Positions 43,678 to 51,781 of a stretch of DNA of 64,000 nt are shown here, piece by piece. The first letter of the stretch is position 1. Every line of letters begins with the position of its first letter. The notes beneath the pieces are model-generated. The model ran no database searches. It was not told the DNA's origin and saw only the letters and a list, made by a program, of their open reading frames with translations. The stretch is from an uncultured Proteiniphilum sp. (GTDB lineage: Bacteria > Bacteroidota > Bacteroidia > Bacteroidales > Dysgonomonadaceae). The position numbers were made by a program, and so were the translations under genes. The DNA lies in the NCBI GenBank assembly GCA_927407015.1, contig CAKMJT010000045.1, positions 16,033-80,032 on the forward strand, given 5' to 3'.

Positions 43678-43711
43678 GTAAATTTACTCAATAAGATGAG
43701 TAAATTTACTC
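43678..43711 (-). promoter_or_regulatory. Paired palindromic operators of the DUF4143 pseudogene
   Basis: AGTAAATTTACT occurs at 43678-43689 and again at 43699-43710 (within the perfect palindrome GAGTAAATTTACTC), exactly 21 bp or two helical turns apart, between a GATATTTG -7-like element at about 43730 (minus strand) and the start codon. Confidence 0.6.
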
Positions 43712-43825
43712 AATGTTTTTAAATTTGCAAATATCTTTGTATGAAACGAGCATGTAAACCATTTGCACCCACGTGCTTGATTAAAGCGAGTTCCATATGA
43801 TACCTTTGAAAATAAATAGTTTTAA

Positions 43826-43978
43826 TCATATGAAATATTCGAGGATATTCCCAATGTATTCAAACGCTTCGAACAGGTGATACCAGATCACCATGAGTGC
43901 GGCAACGCCCCGCAACCCGTCCAGGATGCGGTAATGTGGTTTTGAATCTGCAAAGGCGGCTGAAGAGATCTCTGACAT
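43826..43978 (-). pseudogene. Acyltransferase 3 family fragment (N-terminus only)
   Basis: The 50-codon frame reads MSEISSAAFADSKPHYRILD then GLRGVAALMVIWYHLFEAFE, unmistakably the start of an OafA/YrhL-type membrane acyltransferase (family: YRxLDGLRGxAAxxVxxxH, with the catalytic-type His). After FEAF the sequence turns unrelated and stops within 11 codons, so about 90% of the gene is lost. Such enzymes O-acetylate surface polysaccharides. It is a deletion remnant upstream of tRNA-Val. Confidence 0.75.
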
Positions 43979-44146
43979 TCTTTTCTATTGATGGTTTGAA
44001 TCCTGTTGCCGGGACACTTTCGTGCGTCACGCATCCGAAGCCGGCACTGTGGTTTTGGGCACAAGTCGCAAAAGTAACCAATAAAACCGGATTTTTCTGT
44101 GAGAACATGCGGAAAGTATTGGAATAATTGCTATTTTTGCATCCCC

Positions 44147-44221
44147 GAATCGTTAGCTCAGCTGGTTTAGAGCGCTGCCTTGACAGGGCAGAGGTCACTG
44201 GTTCGATTCCAGTACGGTTCA
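44147..44221 (+). tRNA. tRNA-Val (GAC)
   Basis: A full cloverleaf is readable: acceptor GAATCGT pairs with ACGGTTC, the D-arm is TTAGCTCAGCTGGTTTAGAGC, the anticodon stem CTGCC/GGCAG encloses loop TTGACAG with anticodon GAC, and the T-arm contains GGTTCGATTCC. The 3' CCA is not encoded. It is followed at once by a strong terminator. No att repeat of the nearby element is found in it. Confidence 0.95.
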
Positions 44222-44253
44222 CACAAAAACCGCCTTATGGGCGGTTTTTGTGT
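44221..44253 (+). terminator. Terminator of tRNA-Val
   Basis: ACACAAAAACCGCC pairs with GGCGGTTTTTGTGT around a short loop, a perfect 14-bp stem directly at the tRNA 3' end. By symmetry it can also end transcription arriving from the right. Confidence 0.9.
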
Positions 44254-44316
44254 GAACCGGCACCGCATGGCGATCCATCCCGATAGCTGTTCGTACCGGC
44301 CTGAAAGCTGCATACC

Positions 44317-44652
44317 CTATGCAGCTGCCACAACGCGGCACTGGGCGGCACACTCCCTGCAGGCCACGGCACACTGCCGGCAATGATTCATCTGATGTTT
44401 TTCGCACTCTTCGGCGCACTCCATGCACAGGTCGGCGCAGATCCAGCACAGCTCTTTCGATTTTTCGCTGCCCAGGCTCAGCAGCGTAGCCGTGGCAGTG
44501 CATATCGCGGCACATTCCATGTCCAGGCGGATACAATCCGCCAACATAGTCACATCATCTTCCGCGGTACAGGAAGAAGCACAATAATGACAGGCACTCG
44601 CGCAGTCGAGGCTGGCATCTATACATGATTTGTAATCTTCATACATTGTCAT
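44317..44652 (-). CDS. Four-helix-bundle Cys-rich copper-storage-like protein
   Basis: A 111-aa protein with repeated Cys pairs spaced along helices: CIDASLDCASACHYCASSC, then CIRLDMECAAIC, CWICADLCMECAEECEKH and CRQCAVACRECAAQC. This is the DUF326/Csp-like pattern, in which a four-helix bundle lined with thiols stores many Cu(I) ions. No signal peptide, so it should act in the cytoplasm to buffer copper. It is transcribed toward the tRNA and stands alone. A metal function is well supported by the family; a specific copper role is inferred. Confidence 0.85.
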   Translation of the reverse strand: MTMYEDYKSCIDASLDCASACHYCASSCTAEDDVTMLADCIRLDMECAAICTATATLLSLGSEKSKELCWICADLCMECAEECEKHQMNHCRQCAVACRECAAQCRVVAAA

Positions 44653-44822
44653 AGCCGTCGTTTTTAAGATTTCTACTACGACTAAAAAACAAAACCGACA
44701 CGGTGAATGTTTTCCTATCAGGAAGATATTCAGTTTATTTTGTCTTTTTTTTGGATGGATGAATCTCTTTCGTGAACAAATACTAAATAATGCGTCGTAA
44801 ATCCAATCATCGATTTATCACT

Positions 44823-45680
44823 ATGAAAAAGAACGAAACAAAACAGATCAGGCCCCGGCAGAGCCAGCGTCGGCCGGGCAGGGAATCCGGCATGACGCCC
44901 GAGCCCCAGAGCGATCCCGTGGAAAGTCATCTGAAGCTGAAAGATAAGGTAGCGCTCATCACCGGCGGTGATAGCGGGATAGGCAAGGCCACCGCCCTGT
45001 TGTTTGCTGCCCACGGGGCAGATATCGCCATCGCCTACCTGAGCGAGACGGAAGATGCGAACGAGACCCGGTGGGAGATCGAGAAAGCGGGCCGGCGGTG
45101 CCTGCTGATCAAAGGCGACCTGTCGCGGGAGGCCAACTGCCGGAAGGCGGTGGAGAAGACCCTGCAGCATTTCTCCCGACTCGATATCCTCATCAACAAT
45201 GCCGCCGTACACTGGGAGAGTGAGGGCCTGGAGGATATCACCACGGAGCAGCTCACGCGCACCTTTCAGACCAATGTCTTCGCCTATTTCTGGGTCACGA
45301 AGTACGCGCTGCCCCACCTGAAGGAAGGGAGCACCATCGTCAACACCTCGTCCGTCACGGCCTACCGCGGCAGCGGCAAGCTCATCGATTATGCGGCCAC
45401 CAAGGGAGCGGTGATGGGGTTCACGCGCAGCCTGGCGCAGAGCCTGGCCCATCAGAAGATACGGGTGAATGCCGTGGCACCGGGGCCCATCTGGACGCCG
45501 CTCATCGCTGCGTCGTTCGACAAGAAGAGGGTGTCGGAGTTCGGCAGTGACACCCTGTTCGGACGGGCTGGTGAGCCCAATGAGGTAGCCTCCTGCTTCC
45601 TATTCCTGGCGTCCGACGACTCCAGCTACATGAGCGGGCAGTGCCTGCATCCCAACGGAGGCGAGATCCTCAACGGCTGA
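44823..45680 (+). CDS. SDR-family oxidoreductase
   Basis: A 285-aa short-chain dehydrogenase/reductase with an N-terminal extension (MKKNETKQIRPRQSQRRPGR, ending ESGMTPEPQSDP) typical of the YhdF/YghA-type NAD(P)-dependent aldehyde or sugar dehydrogenases. The cofactor site is ITGGDSGIGKATAL, structural LINNAAVHW, the catalytic Ser lies in NTSSVTAYRG and the Tyr/Lys pair in YAATKGAVMG. I choose the ATG at 44823 because homologous proteins begin MKK just before this extension; an ATG at 44790 is in frame. It is convergent with, and overlaps by 11 bp, the hydrolase pseudogene. Substrate unknown. Confidence 0.88.
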   Translation: MKKNETKQIRPRQSQRRPGRESGMTPEPQSDPVESHLKLKDKVALITGGDSGIGKATALLFAAHGADIAIAYLSETEDANETRWEIEKAGRRCLLIKGDLSREANCRKAVEKTLQHFSRLDILINNAAVHWESEGLEDITTEQLTRTFQTNVFAYFWVTKYALPHLKEGSTIVNTSSVTAYRGSGKLIDYAATKGAVMGFTRSLAQSLAHQKIRVNAVAPGPIWTPLIAASFDKKRVSEFGSDTLFGRAGEPNEVASCFLFLASDDSSYMSGQCLHPNGGEILNG

Positions 45681-46176
45681 GCGCAGCGGTGCGGGCCAGC
45701 CACTGTGTCAGCTCCTGCATAAACTGCTCTTTATAGGTGAACGACTCCCTGTTGCCGAAGCCGTGACCGCCGGTTGGGTAGAGCAGCATCCACCGCCGCC
45801 ATCTCGCTGGTCGTTGCAGAAGCTGCCACCATCTGACGCAGCACGGGGAAGTAGCTGTTCAGCCGTTGCAGTCCCTCGCGCAGGTAGACCGAGTTGTTGT
45901 GGGTGGTGGGGCTGTACCAGATGGGGCGGTGCAGCACGATCATCGCCCCGGGATAGCGCTGCAGCAGCGCGTCGGCGATTGCCCTCATGTTGGTGTGGTA
46001 TTGCCCTGTGCGGCCAGCCATGCCATCGTCTGTGCCGGGGGAGAGGCTGTCAGCGGCTCTTTCAGTATCACCCCCTGGGTGATGCTGTTGCCGATAAAGA
46101 TGATGTGTGTCTCCTGTGCTTTCAGCGTTGTGAGTACGCCGGTGAGGAAGAGTAGCAGTAAAATAAGCTTGTTCAT
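45670..46176 (-). pseudogene. SGNH-hydrolase remnant fused to alpha/beta-hydrolase tail
   Basis: It begins with a signal peptide and SGNH block I: MNKLILLLLFLTGVLTTLKA, then HIIFIGNSITQGVILKEPL. After WLAAQGN the frame breaks and another frame continues with MRAIADALLQRYPGAMIVLH and RPIWYSPTTHNNSVYLREGL, so a central part is deleted with a frameshift. After VDAA it turns, in a third frame, into LLYPTGGHGFGNRESFTYKE and FMQELTQWLARTAALSR, the C-terminus of a secreted acetyl-xylan-esterase-like alpha/beta hydrolase. Two neighbouring carbohydrate esterase genes have thus collapsed into one dead remnant. Confidence 0.8.
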
Positions 46177-46338
46177 AGCCTATAATCTGTAAGATGATTG
46201 TTTCGATATGTGGCGGTGTCTGAGCTAAGCCTGCACGGTGGACAGGCCTGTGTCACTCTTTTTTCTGACGGCAAGTTTAGTGAAAATAATCGGAACGGAC
46301 AACTTATAGCTTACAGCTTATCGCTTCCAACTTTTTCG

Positions 46339-46364
46339 TATCTTTGCAGCATTGAAAAAAAGGA
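46339..46364 (+). promoter_or_regulatory. Promoter -7 element and RBS of the UpxY gene
   Basis: TATCTTTG (46339-46346) matches TAnnTTTG exactly, 21 bp before the start codon. AAGGA (46360-46364) is an unusually good Shine-Dalgarno for this genome and fixes the start at 46368. Confidence 0.65.
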
Positions 46365-46367
46365 ATC

Positions 46368-46895
46368 ATGGAGAACGGTCCGACAGATAAAAACGGGCGC
46401 CGGTGGCTGGCGGCCTATGTGAAGATGCATCACGAGAAGAAGGTGCGCGACCGGCTGGCCGCGATGGGGATTGAAAGCTTCCTGCCGGTGCAGGTGGAGA
46501 TGCGGCAGTGGAGCGACCGGAAGAAGAAGGTGGAACGGGTGCTCATCGCCATGATGATCTTCGTGCGTGTCGACAGGGAGGAGCAGCTCCGTGTGCTGCA
46601 GCTGCCTGCCGTGCTGCGTTACATGGTGCTCCGGGGTGAGCATGCCCCCGCGGAGATACCGGAGAAGCAGATGGAGCGCTTCCGCTTTATGCTCGACTAC
46701 TCAGAGGGCACCGTCACCTTCAACGGCTGCGACCTGCAGCCCGGAGAGCAGGTACAGGTCATCAAGGGGCCGCTCAAGGGCCTCACCGGTGAGCTGATCA
46801 CCGTCGACGGCCGATCCAGCATCGTCATCCGCATCGACCAGCTCGGCTGTGCCGCCGTGGAGATGCAGGCAGGCATGGTGGAGAGGATCGGGTGA
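46368..46895 (+). CDS. UpxY-type NusG-like transcription antiterminator
   Basis: A 175-aa specialised NusG paralogue. The NGN domain starts RRWLAAYVKMHHEKKVRDRL and continues GIESFLPVQVEMRQWSDRKK; the C-terminal KOW domain reads PGEQVQVIKGPLKGLTGELI. In Bacteroides UpxY proteins are the first gene of capsular or surface polysaccharide operons and prevent premature termination in that operon's leader. Here no polysaccharide genes follow: the next plus-strand DNA is a tandem repeat and an ATPase pseudogene. It is therefore an orphan, perhaps left behind by deletion of its polysaccharide operon, in line with the acyltransferase remnant nearby. Confidence 0.85.
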   Translation: MENGPTDKNGRRWLAAYVKMHHEKKVRDRLAAMGIESFLPVQVEMRQWSDRKKKVERVLIAMMIFVRVDREEQLRVLQLPAVLRYMVLRGEHAPAEIPEKQMERFRFMLDYSEGTVTFNGCDLQPGEQVQVIKGPLKGLTGELITVDGRSSIVIRIDQLGCAAVEMQAGMVERIG

Positions 46896-46944
46896 CTAGC
46901 AGCGGCTATTTGTTATGCTGATATATTTCTGCATCATTTCATTC

Positions 46945-47079
46945 TCAAAAACAGGTAGTGATATACATCAAAAACGGGTAGTGATATACATCAAAAACAG
47001 GTAACGATTTACCTCAAAAACGGGTAGTGATTTACCTCAAAAACAGGTAACGATTTACCTCAAAAACAGGTAATTCACC
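46945..47079 (+). repeat. Six 23-bp iterons upstream of a DUF4143 gene
   Basis: Five full units and a shortened sixth, period exactly 23 bp, consensus TCAAAAAC(A/G)GGTA(G/A)(T/C)GAT then (A/T)TAC(A/C). The better units contain GGTAA-CGA-TTTACC, an inverted repeat, so each may bind one repressor dimer. They end directly at the -33 element of the following promoter. There are no unique spacers, so this is not a CRISPR array. Confidence 0.85.
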
Positions 47080-47109
47080 TTGTTTTTATGAAAAAATAGT
47101 CTAACTTTG
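47080..47109 (+). promoter_or_regulatory. Promoter of the second DUF4143 pseudogene
   Basis: TTG (47080-47082), 19-bp spacer and TAACTTTG (47102-47109) form a good Bacteroidota promoter 23 bp before the ATG at 47133, immediately behind the 23-bp iterons. Confidence 0.65.
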
Positions 47110-47132
47110 TCCGAACAACAAGATGAGACATT

Positions 47133-48066
47133 ATGAAATATTTGAAGCGAATTGCTGATAATCAGTTGGAATTATGAATCAAAAGAATCCAGCGGAGAAA
47201 TTTCCTTACGTGAACTTTTTGATAATAAGGACTTTGATATAGATGGAATCGTCTCGAGCTTATCCATTGAAGATCTTATTTTTGCAGCATGCAGGGGAGG
47301 TTGGCCTTCTTCGTTAGATATCACAAGTAAAACAGCTCAGCTATTCATTGCAAAAGACTATGTAGATATTATCTGTAATGAAGATATTTCAAAAGTAGAT
47401 AAAGTTCAGCGCAATCCTGCATTGGCAAGACTTATCATGCGTTCTTATGCCCGAAATTTGTGTACACTTGCCAAAAAGACAAGTATGCTTGCCGATGTAT
47501 CGGCCGAAATGGAAGGCACTTCCATGTCTACTTTCGACAGCTACAAAGAAGCATTGGAAAAACTCTTCGTGATAGAAGACATGGAAGCCTGGTCTCCGGC
47601 TATACGCTCGGCAACAGTGATCCGAACAGGAAAGAAACGTTGTTTTGTGGATCCTTCCATCGCTGTCGCAGCATTGGGAACATCACCACAGAACCTGGAA
47701 CATGATCTCAAAACATTTGGATTTATTTATGAATCCATGTGTATACGCGACTTGAAAATCTATTCCCAGTCCTTAGGGGGCAGGTTGTCATACTATCACG
47801 ATAGATATGGATTGGAAGCAGATGCAGTGCTACATCTGGATGACGGAAGGTATGCACTCATTGAATGTAAACTCGGCAGCCGGGATATAGAAGAGGGTGC
47901 GCAGCATTTGATTGAACTAAAGAATCTTGTGGAAGAAAGGATTCAGAAAGAGAAACAGACATCACTAAGGCTCCCCGATCTTTTGATTATCTTGACAGGG
48001 GGCGAATTCTCCTATACACGGGCAGATGGAGTCAAAGTGATTCCGTTAGGCTGTTTGAAAGATTGA
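47133..48066 (+). pseudogene. DUF4143-type ATPase with Walker region deleted
   Basis: The gene opens MKYLKRIADNQLEL and stops; family members start MKYLKRIADxxLxxRL and then reach GPKWCGKTT (Walker A). Overlapping in another frame, the protein resumes at NYESKESSGEISLRELFDNK and runs intact for about 300 codons through SMSTFDSYKEALEKLFVIED to YGLEADAVLHLDDGRYALIE and CKLGS, the C-terminal PD-(D/E)XK-like domain. About 120 residues with both Walker motifs are missing and the join shifts the frame. Translation could still start internally, but ATPase function is gone. Confidence 0.8.
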
Positions 48067-48290
48067 TTATCAGCTATCAGCTATCAGCTTTTTAGATGGG
48101 TGCATTGTATGGGCAGCGGTTTGCGGATAGCATTCAGCAGTCGGCGGTCGGGGGTGTGTGGTTTGCTGATAGACAGGGAACCCGTAGCAATCCTGTCCGG
48201 AGAGTGAGGCAATGGTGAAGGAGCCGGGTGCGTTGAGGTAGTTTTAACTAAAATAATCGTTTTATTTACTCAGTCGCACCAATATTTATG

Positions 48291-48313
48291 TATATTTGCA
48301 TTCAGAATGCAAA
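48291..48313 (+). promoter_or_regulatory. Promoter with overlapping palindromic operator
   Basis: TATATTTG (48291-48298) matches the -7 consensus. It overlaps TTTGCATTCAGAATGCAAA (48295-48313), a perfect 8-3-8 palindrome ending just before the start codon. Repressor binding here would block transcription directly. Confidence 0.65.
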
Positions 48314-48314
48314 T

Positions 48315-49505
48315 ATGTATAAGATGATTCCTCGTCAAATTACCTCCGTTTTAGCAAAACGATTGAAGAAATTTCCCATTCTTACTTTAACCGGACCCCG
48401 GCAATCCGGGAAAAGTACATTATTGAAAAACTGTTTTCCCGATTATCAATTTTATAACCTGGAACGGGCGGACTACCGTCAACTGATTATGTCAGATCCG
48501 ATAGGTTTTCTACATAACCAGGGTGAAAAGATCATCTTCGACGAAGCCCAGCAGATACCCGAGCTGTTTAGCTATCTGCAAGTTGTTTCTGATGAAAGAG
48601 GCACTGCCGGGCAGTATATACTATCAGGTTCGCAAAGTTTTCTGATGAACGAACGAATATCACAATCGCTTGCCGGACGCACCAGTGTTTGTCATCTTTT
48701 TCCGTTCGACATTTCCGAAATCGAACTTGGAGATAATCTGTTTGAATCGATATGTAAGGGATTTTATCCCAGGATTTATGATTTTGATATTCCCCCCCAT
48801 GAGTTCTATCCTTCCTATATCCAAACCTACATTGAACGAGATGTGAGGAGCATCAGGTCAATTGAAAATCTGACTAGTTTTACACGATTTCTGGGGCTCT
48901 GTGCAGGAAGAATAGGACAGGTGCTCAACCTCTCATCCCTTGCCAATGATACTGGTATTTCAGTCAATACGGCAAAAGCATGGTTGTCGCTTCTCGAGGC
49001 AAGTTTTGTACTATATCAGTTGCAACCCTATTACAAAAACTTCAACAAACGACTCATCAAATCACCCAAGCTTTATTTTTACGATACCGGTTTGGCCTGC
49101 TCATTACTCAACATTCAAACCGGTACAATGCTCCGGAACCATTATCTCTACGGTGCATTATTTGAAAATTTTGTGATCAGCGAGATCATCAAAATGCAAC
49201 ATCATGCCGGACAAAGACCCTCCGTTTATTACTGGCGAGATCACAACGGTATCGAAATAGACTGTATCGTGGAAGACGTTTCCGGTCGGATAAATGCGCT
49301 GGAGATCAAAGGCGGGGCAACCATCAACAGTGATTATTTCAAAAATCTGAATCGATTTCCCGCCCAAGGCGAAACAGTGTTGAAGAAGGTGATCTATACC
49401 GGCATGGACACTTTTTCGATGACAGATACAAAGATTGTGAGTGTCAGTTCACTGGTAGAAACAATCAATCAAATTGTCTCTCCAACGTCCACCGGTAACG
49501 GGTGA
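48315..49505 (+). CDS. Intact AAA-type ATPase with DUF4143 domain
   Basis: A 396-aa protein from the ATG at 48315 (48324 is also possible); the longer frame from 48288 would begin inside the promoter. The Walker A is LTGPRQSGKSTLLK, the Walker B-like strand KIIFDEAQQIPELF, and sensor LSGSQSFLM. The C-terminal DUF4143 half contains LYGALFENFVISEIIKM and YYWRDHNGIEIDCIVE, then NALEIKGG, a PD-(D/E)XK-nuclease-like core. The cellular role of this family is poorly defined; toxin, defence or mobile-element roles are discussed. It is the only complete copy of three such genes in this window. Confidence 0.85.
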   Translation: MYKMIPRQITSVLAKRLKKFPILTLTGPRQSGKSTLLKNCFPDYQFYNLERADYRQLIMSDPIGFLHNQGEKIIFDEAQQIPELFSYLQVVSDERGTAGQYILSGSQSFLMNERISQSLAGRTSVCHLFPFDISEIELGDNLFESICKGFYPRIYDFDIPPHEFYPSYIQTYIERDVRSIRSIENLTSFTRFLGLCAGRIGQVLNLSSLANDTGISVNTAKAWLSLLEASFVLYQLQPYYKNFNKRLIKSPKLYFYDTGLACSLLNIQTGTMLRNHYLYGALFENFVISEIIKMQHHAGQRPSVYYWRDHNGIEIDCIVEDVSGRINALEIKGGATINSDYFKNLNRFPAQGETVLKKVIYTGMDTFSMTDTKIVSVSSLVETINQIVSPTSTGNG

Positions 49506-49540
49506 AAACAGGTCAGTTTCAGCGATCAGCGGTCAGCTAC

Positions 49541-51673
49541 TTATTTCACCCTGATCTCCGCTTCGGGTGAGTGGGCGCTTTCGTGCGTACCGTCGCTGAA
49601 GGTGGTGAAGTAGAAGTAGAGCTCCCCCTTCTTCACCTCCGCATCTACATAGCGGCGCTCCTCCGGACTGAGTGATTGCAGCAGCTGTGGTTTGCTGCCC
49701 CGCTGATAGCGGTAGAGGTTCACCCTAAGCGGCCGGCTCAGGGTCGTCTCGGCCCACTGCACCGTCACCTTCCCCTCCTGCTGCTGCAGCCACACGCTGG
49801 GTGGCGGCGGCAGCGTGGCAGGTCGCACGGCTATCGAAGCCAGCACCATCGACGCACTCCTGCCCCCCAGGTCGTCCACCGTCTGCACCGCGTACTCGTA
49901 CACCCTGCCCGGCTGTGCGCTGCGGTCGGTATAGAGCGGCACCGTGACCAGGCTGTCTTCCGGCAGCAGGGGTGCGAACCGGCCGTCCGGCAGCTCCCGG
50001 ACAAAGATACGGTAACCCTTCGTCGCCCGGTGCCGCGTCTTCATATCCTCCCAGACCAGGTGCAGCGCACCCTCTTCCTCCACCACCGTCAGCCGGTTGG
50101 GAGAGGGGGGAGTGGTCGCTATCGCCGGATGGATCGTCAGCGTGTCGGAGAGGGCGCTCTCCAGCGAGCTGCTGTTGACCGTCGTGGCGGCATAGAGGAA
50201 GCTCCGGTCACCCGCCAGCACGCTGCTCGTGTCGGTGTAGGCCACCCTGTTGTCCGTCAGCTTCAGGATATCCGTGATAGGGTAGAGGTCGCCCGTGAAG
50301 CCGTCGCTGCGGTAGATCCTCACGCCGGCCGCGTGCATCTCGGTCGTGGTGACAACGATCGTCACGCCGTTGGGCAGGTCCCTGCCGCGGCTGATCGCCG
50401 GGTATGCCGGCTGCAGCCTGTCATAGCCCGCGCTGAAGAAGATGTTGCTCTTCTGTGGCAACTCCTGCTGAGCGCTCACCGTCTCCAGGTAGTAGTAACA
50501 GATCCTGTCGGGGTCGATATCCCGATCCGTGTAGGTGGTGTCGGTGGGGGGTATCGTCGCTGCCAGCGCATACTCCTTCCCGTCGAACGCGTCGCTTTTA
50601 AAGATCTTCAGCCCCTTCAGTCCTTCCGTCTGCGGCAGCCGCCAGCTCAGGACGATCCCCAGCCCTTTCGGGTCCGCCGTGGCACGGGTCTTCTGAAAAT
50701 AGGGAAGGTCGGCCGACCGCCCGGAGAGATGCACGAACTCCGTCGCCACGCCCCTGTTGCCGTAGATATCCAGGGGGTTGAGGAAGTACTGTCTTTCCGT
50801 TCTCAGGGTGCGGGCAGAGTCCTGGAAGACATAATAAGTCGTTCCGTCGATGCTGTAGCGTGCCGTCGTCCCCGTCGCCTCTTTCAGTGCACCCCCCTCG
50901 TAATAGCGGATGCCGAAGTAGGGAGCCGGGTTGTCGCCCGTGGATTGCCACCTGAGGTAGAAGAGCTGCTTGTCCACATGCTTCTCGCTCAGCACCACCG
51001 CGTCGTACTGCGGCACAAAAGGATGCTGCACGGGCAGGGAGAACTGTTCCGTCACGCTGCTGCCGTTTTTGAGCGCCCGCACCCGGTACCACACCTGCTT
51101 TTCACCCGTGGCCGTCTGGTCGTAGTAGGCGATGCCCGCCGCCAGGCGGAGGGTGGTCGATGCAGTCCAGTAGCCCATGCTGTCGATCACGCCGGCCGTT
51201 TCGCAGCGCTGCCACTTTGTTCTCAGATCGGCAGTCTCCGGCAGTCCCTGGAAGCCGAAATCCGGTGTCCAGTTGTCGACGGCGGCACGGAACGCCTCCC
51301 ATCCCTGCGGCGAGCGCAGCTCTGCCAGCTGCTCCCACTGGCGGTTATCGTAGGAGCGGTCGATGGTATAGCTGTCGATACTGTGGCCGTTGGCCAGCGC
51401 CATCCCGGCGAAGACCACGATCCCTTTGGGGGCAGGCACGGCCATCCTGATCTGCTCCTGCCCGTGCAGGGAGAGGCTCAGTAAGAGGAGCGGCAGGAGG
51501 AGCAGGCAGGAAGGAGTGAGGTGCAGGCTGCCCTGTGAAAAGCGCCGGCTGCCCAACACGAGACGCAGGTTGCCCAGTGAGTGGTGTATGCTGCCCGGGT
51601 AGAGACGCAGGCTGTCCAACATGTTGCACCGGCTGTCCGGTAAGTGGTGCGGGGCGATATTTGAATTTTTCAT
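49541..51673 (-). CDS. Secreted fibronectin type III repeat protein
   Basis: A 710-aa exported protein. I take the start MKNSNIAPHH at 51673; a hydrophobic signal (SCLLLLPLLLLSLSLHGQEQ) appears only at about residue 65, after a repetitive, His/Ser-rich leader (HHLPDSRCNMLDSLRLYPGS, IHHSLGNLRLVLGSRRFSQG), so initiation further in is possible. Several FN3-like domains follow, with typical patterns such as GIVLSWRLPQTEGLKGLKIF, LHLVWEDMKTRHRATKGYRI and VTVQWAETTLSRPLRVNLYR. It lies about 110 bp downstream of the TANFOR-like gene as the last gene of the surface operon. A structural or adhesive role at the cell surface is inferred. Confidence 0.72.
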   Translation of the reverse strand: MKNSNIAPHHLPDSRCNMLDSLRLYPGSIHHSLGNLRLVLGSRRFSQGSLHLTPSCLLLLPLLLLSLSLHGQEQIRMAVPAPKGIVVFAGMALANGHSIDSYTIDRSYDNRQWEQLAELRSPQGWEAFRAAVDNWTPDFGFQGLPETADLRTKWQRCETAGVIDSMGYWTASTTLRLAAGIAYYDQTATGEKQVWYRVRALKNGSSVTEQFSLPVQHPFVPQYDAVVLSEKHVDKQLFYLRWQSTGDNPAPYFGIRYYEGGALKEATGTTARYSIDGTTYYVFQDSARTLRTERQYFLNPLDIYGNRGVATEFVHLSGRSADLPYFQKTRATADPKGLGIVLSWRLPQTEGLKGLKIFKSDAFDGKEYALAATIPPTDTTYTDRDIDPDRICYYYLETVSAQQELPQKSNIFFSAGYDRLQPAYPAISRGRDLPNGVTIVVTTTEMHAAGVRIYRSDGFTGDLYPITDILKLTDNRVAYTDTSSVLAGDRSFLYAATTVNSSSLESALSDTLTIHPAIATTPPSPNRLTVVEEEGALHLVWEDMKTRHRATKGYRIFVRELPDGRFAPLLPEDSLVTVPLYTDRSAQPGRVYEYAVQTVDDLGGRSASMVLASIAVRPATLPPPPSVWLQQQEGKVTVQWAETTLSRPLRVNLYRYQRGSKPQLLQSLSPEERRYVDAEVKKGELYFYFTTFSDGTHESAHSPEAEIRVK

Positions 51674-51781
51674 ACGATTCTGTTCATTAACGTGTAAATC
51701 ATTGACTCTCGTTTCGGAGTGTCGGTTGTTGTCATTCCTTTTACTCCTGTCTGTCTGCATGCCGGTGTGCTTGAACGGTTT

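Noticed and set aside
43860..44222. Minus-strand open frame reading MNRTGIEPVTSALSRQRSKP
   Set aside because: It is the antisense of tRNA-Val and its upstream region; this peptide string is a well-known false translation of tRNA complements. Only the acyltransferase fragment in another frame is supported there.
46945..47079. Possible CRISPR array
   Set aside because: The 23-bp units are contiguous with no unique spacers and no cas genes are nearby; they are tandem iterons.
49676..51484. Long plus-strand open frame (602 codons) over the FN3 gene
   Set aside because: It is antisense to a gene with signal peptide and FN3 domains, is rich in Arg/His/Val as expected from the complement of GC-rich codons, and has no recognisable domain. 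Similar antisense frames over the TANFOR-like, barrel and kinase genes were rejected for the same reason.
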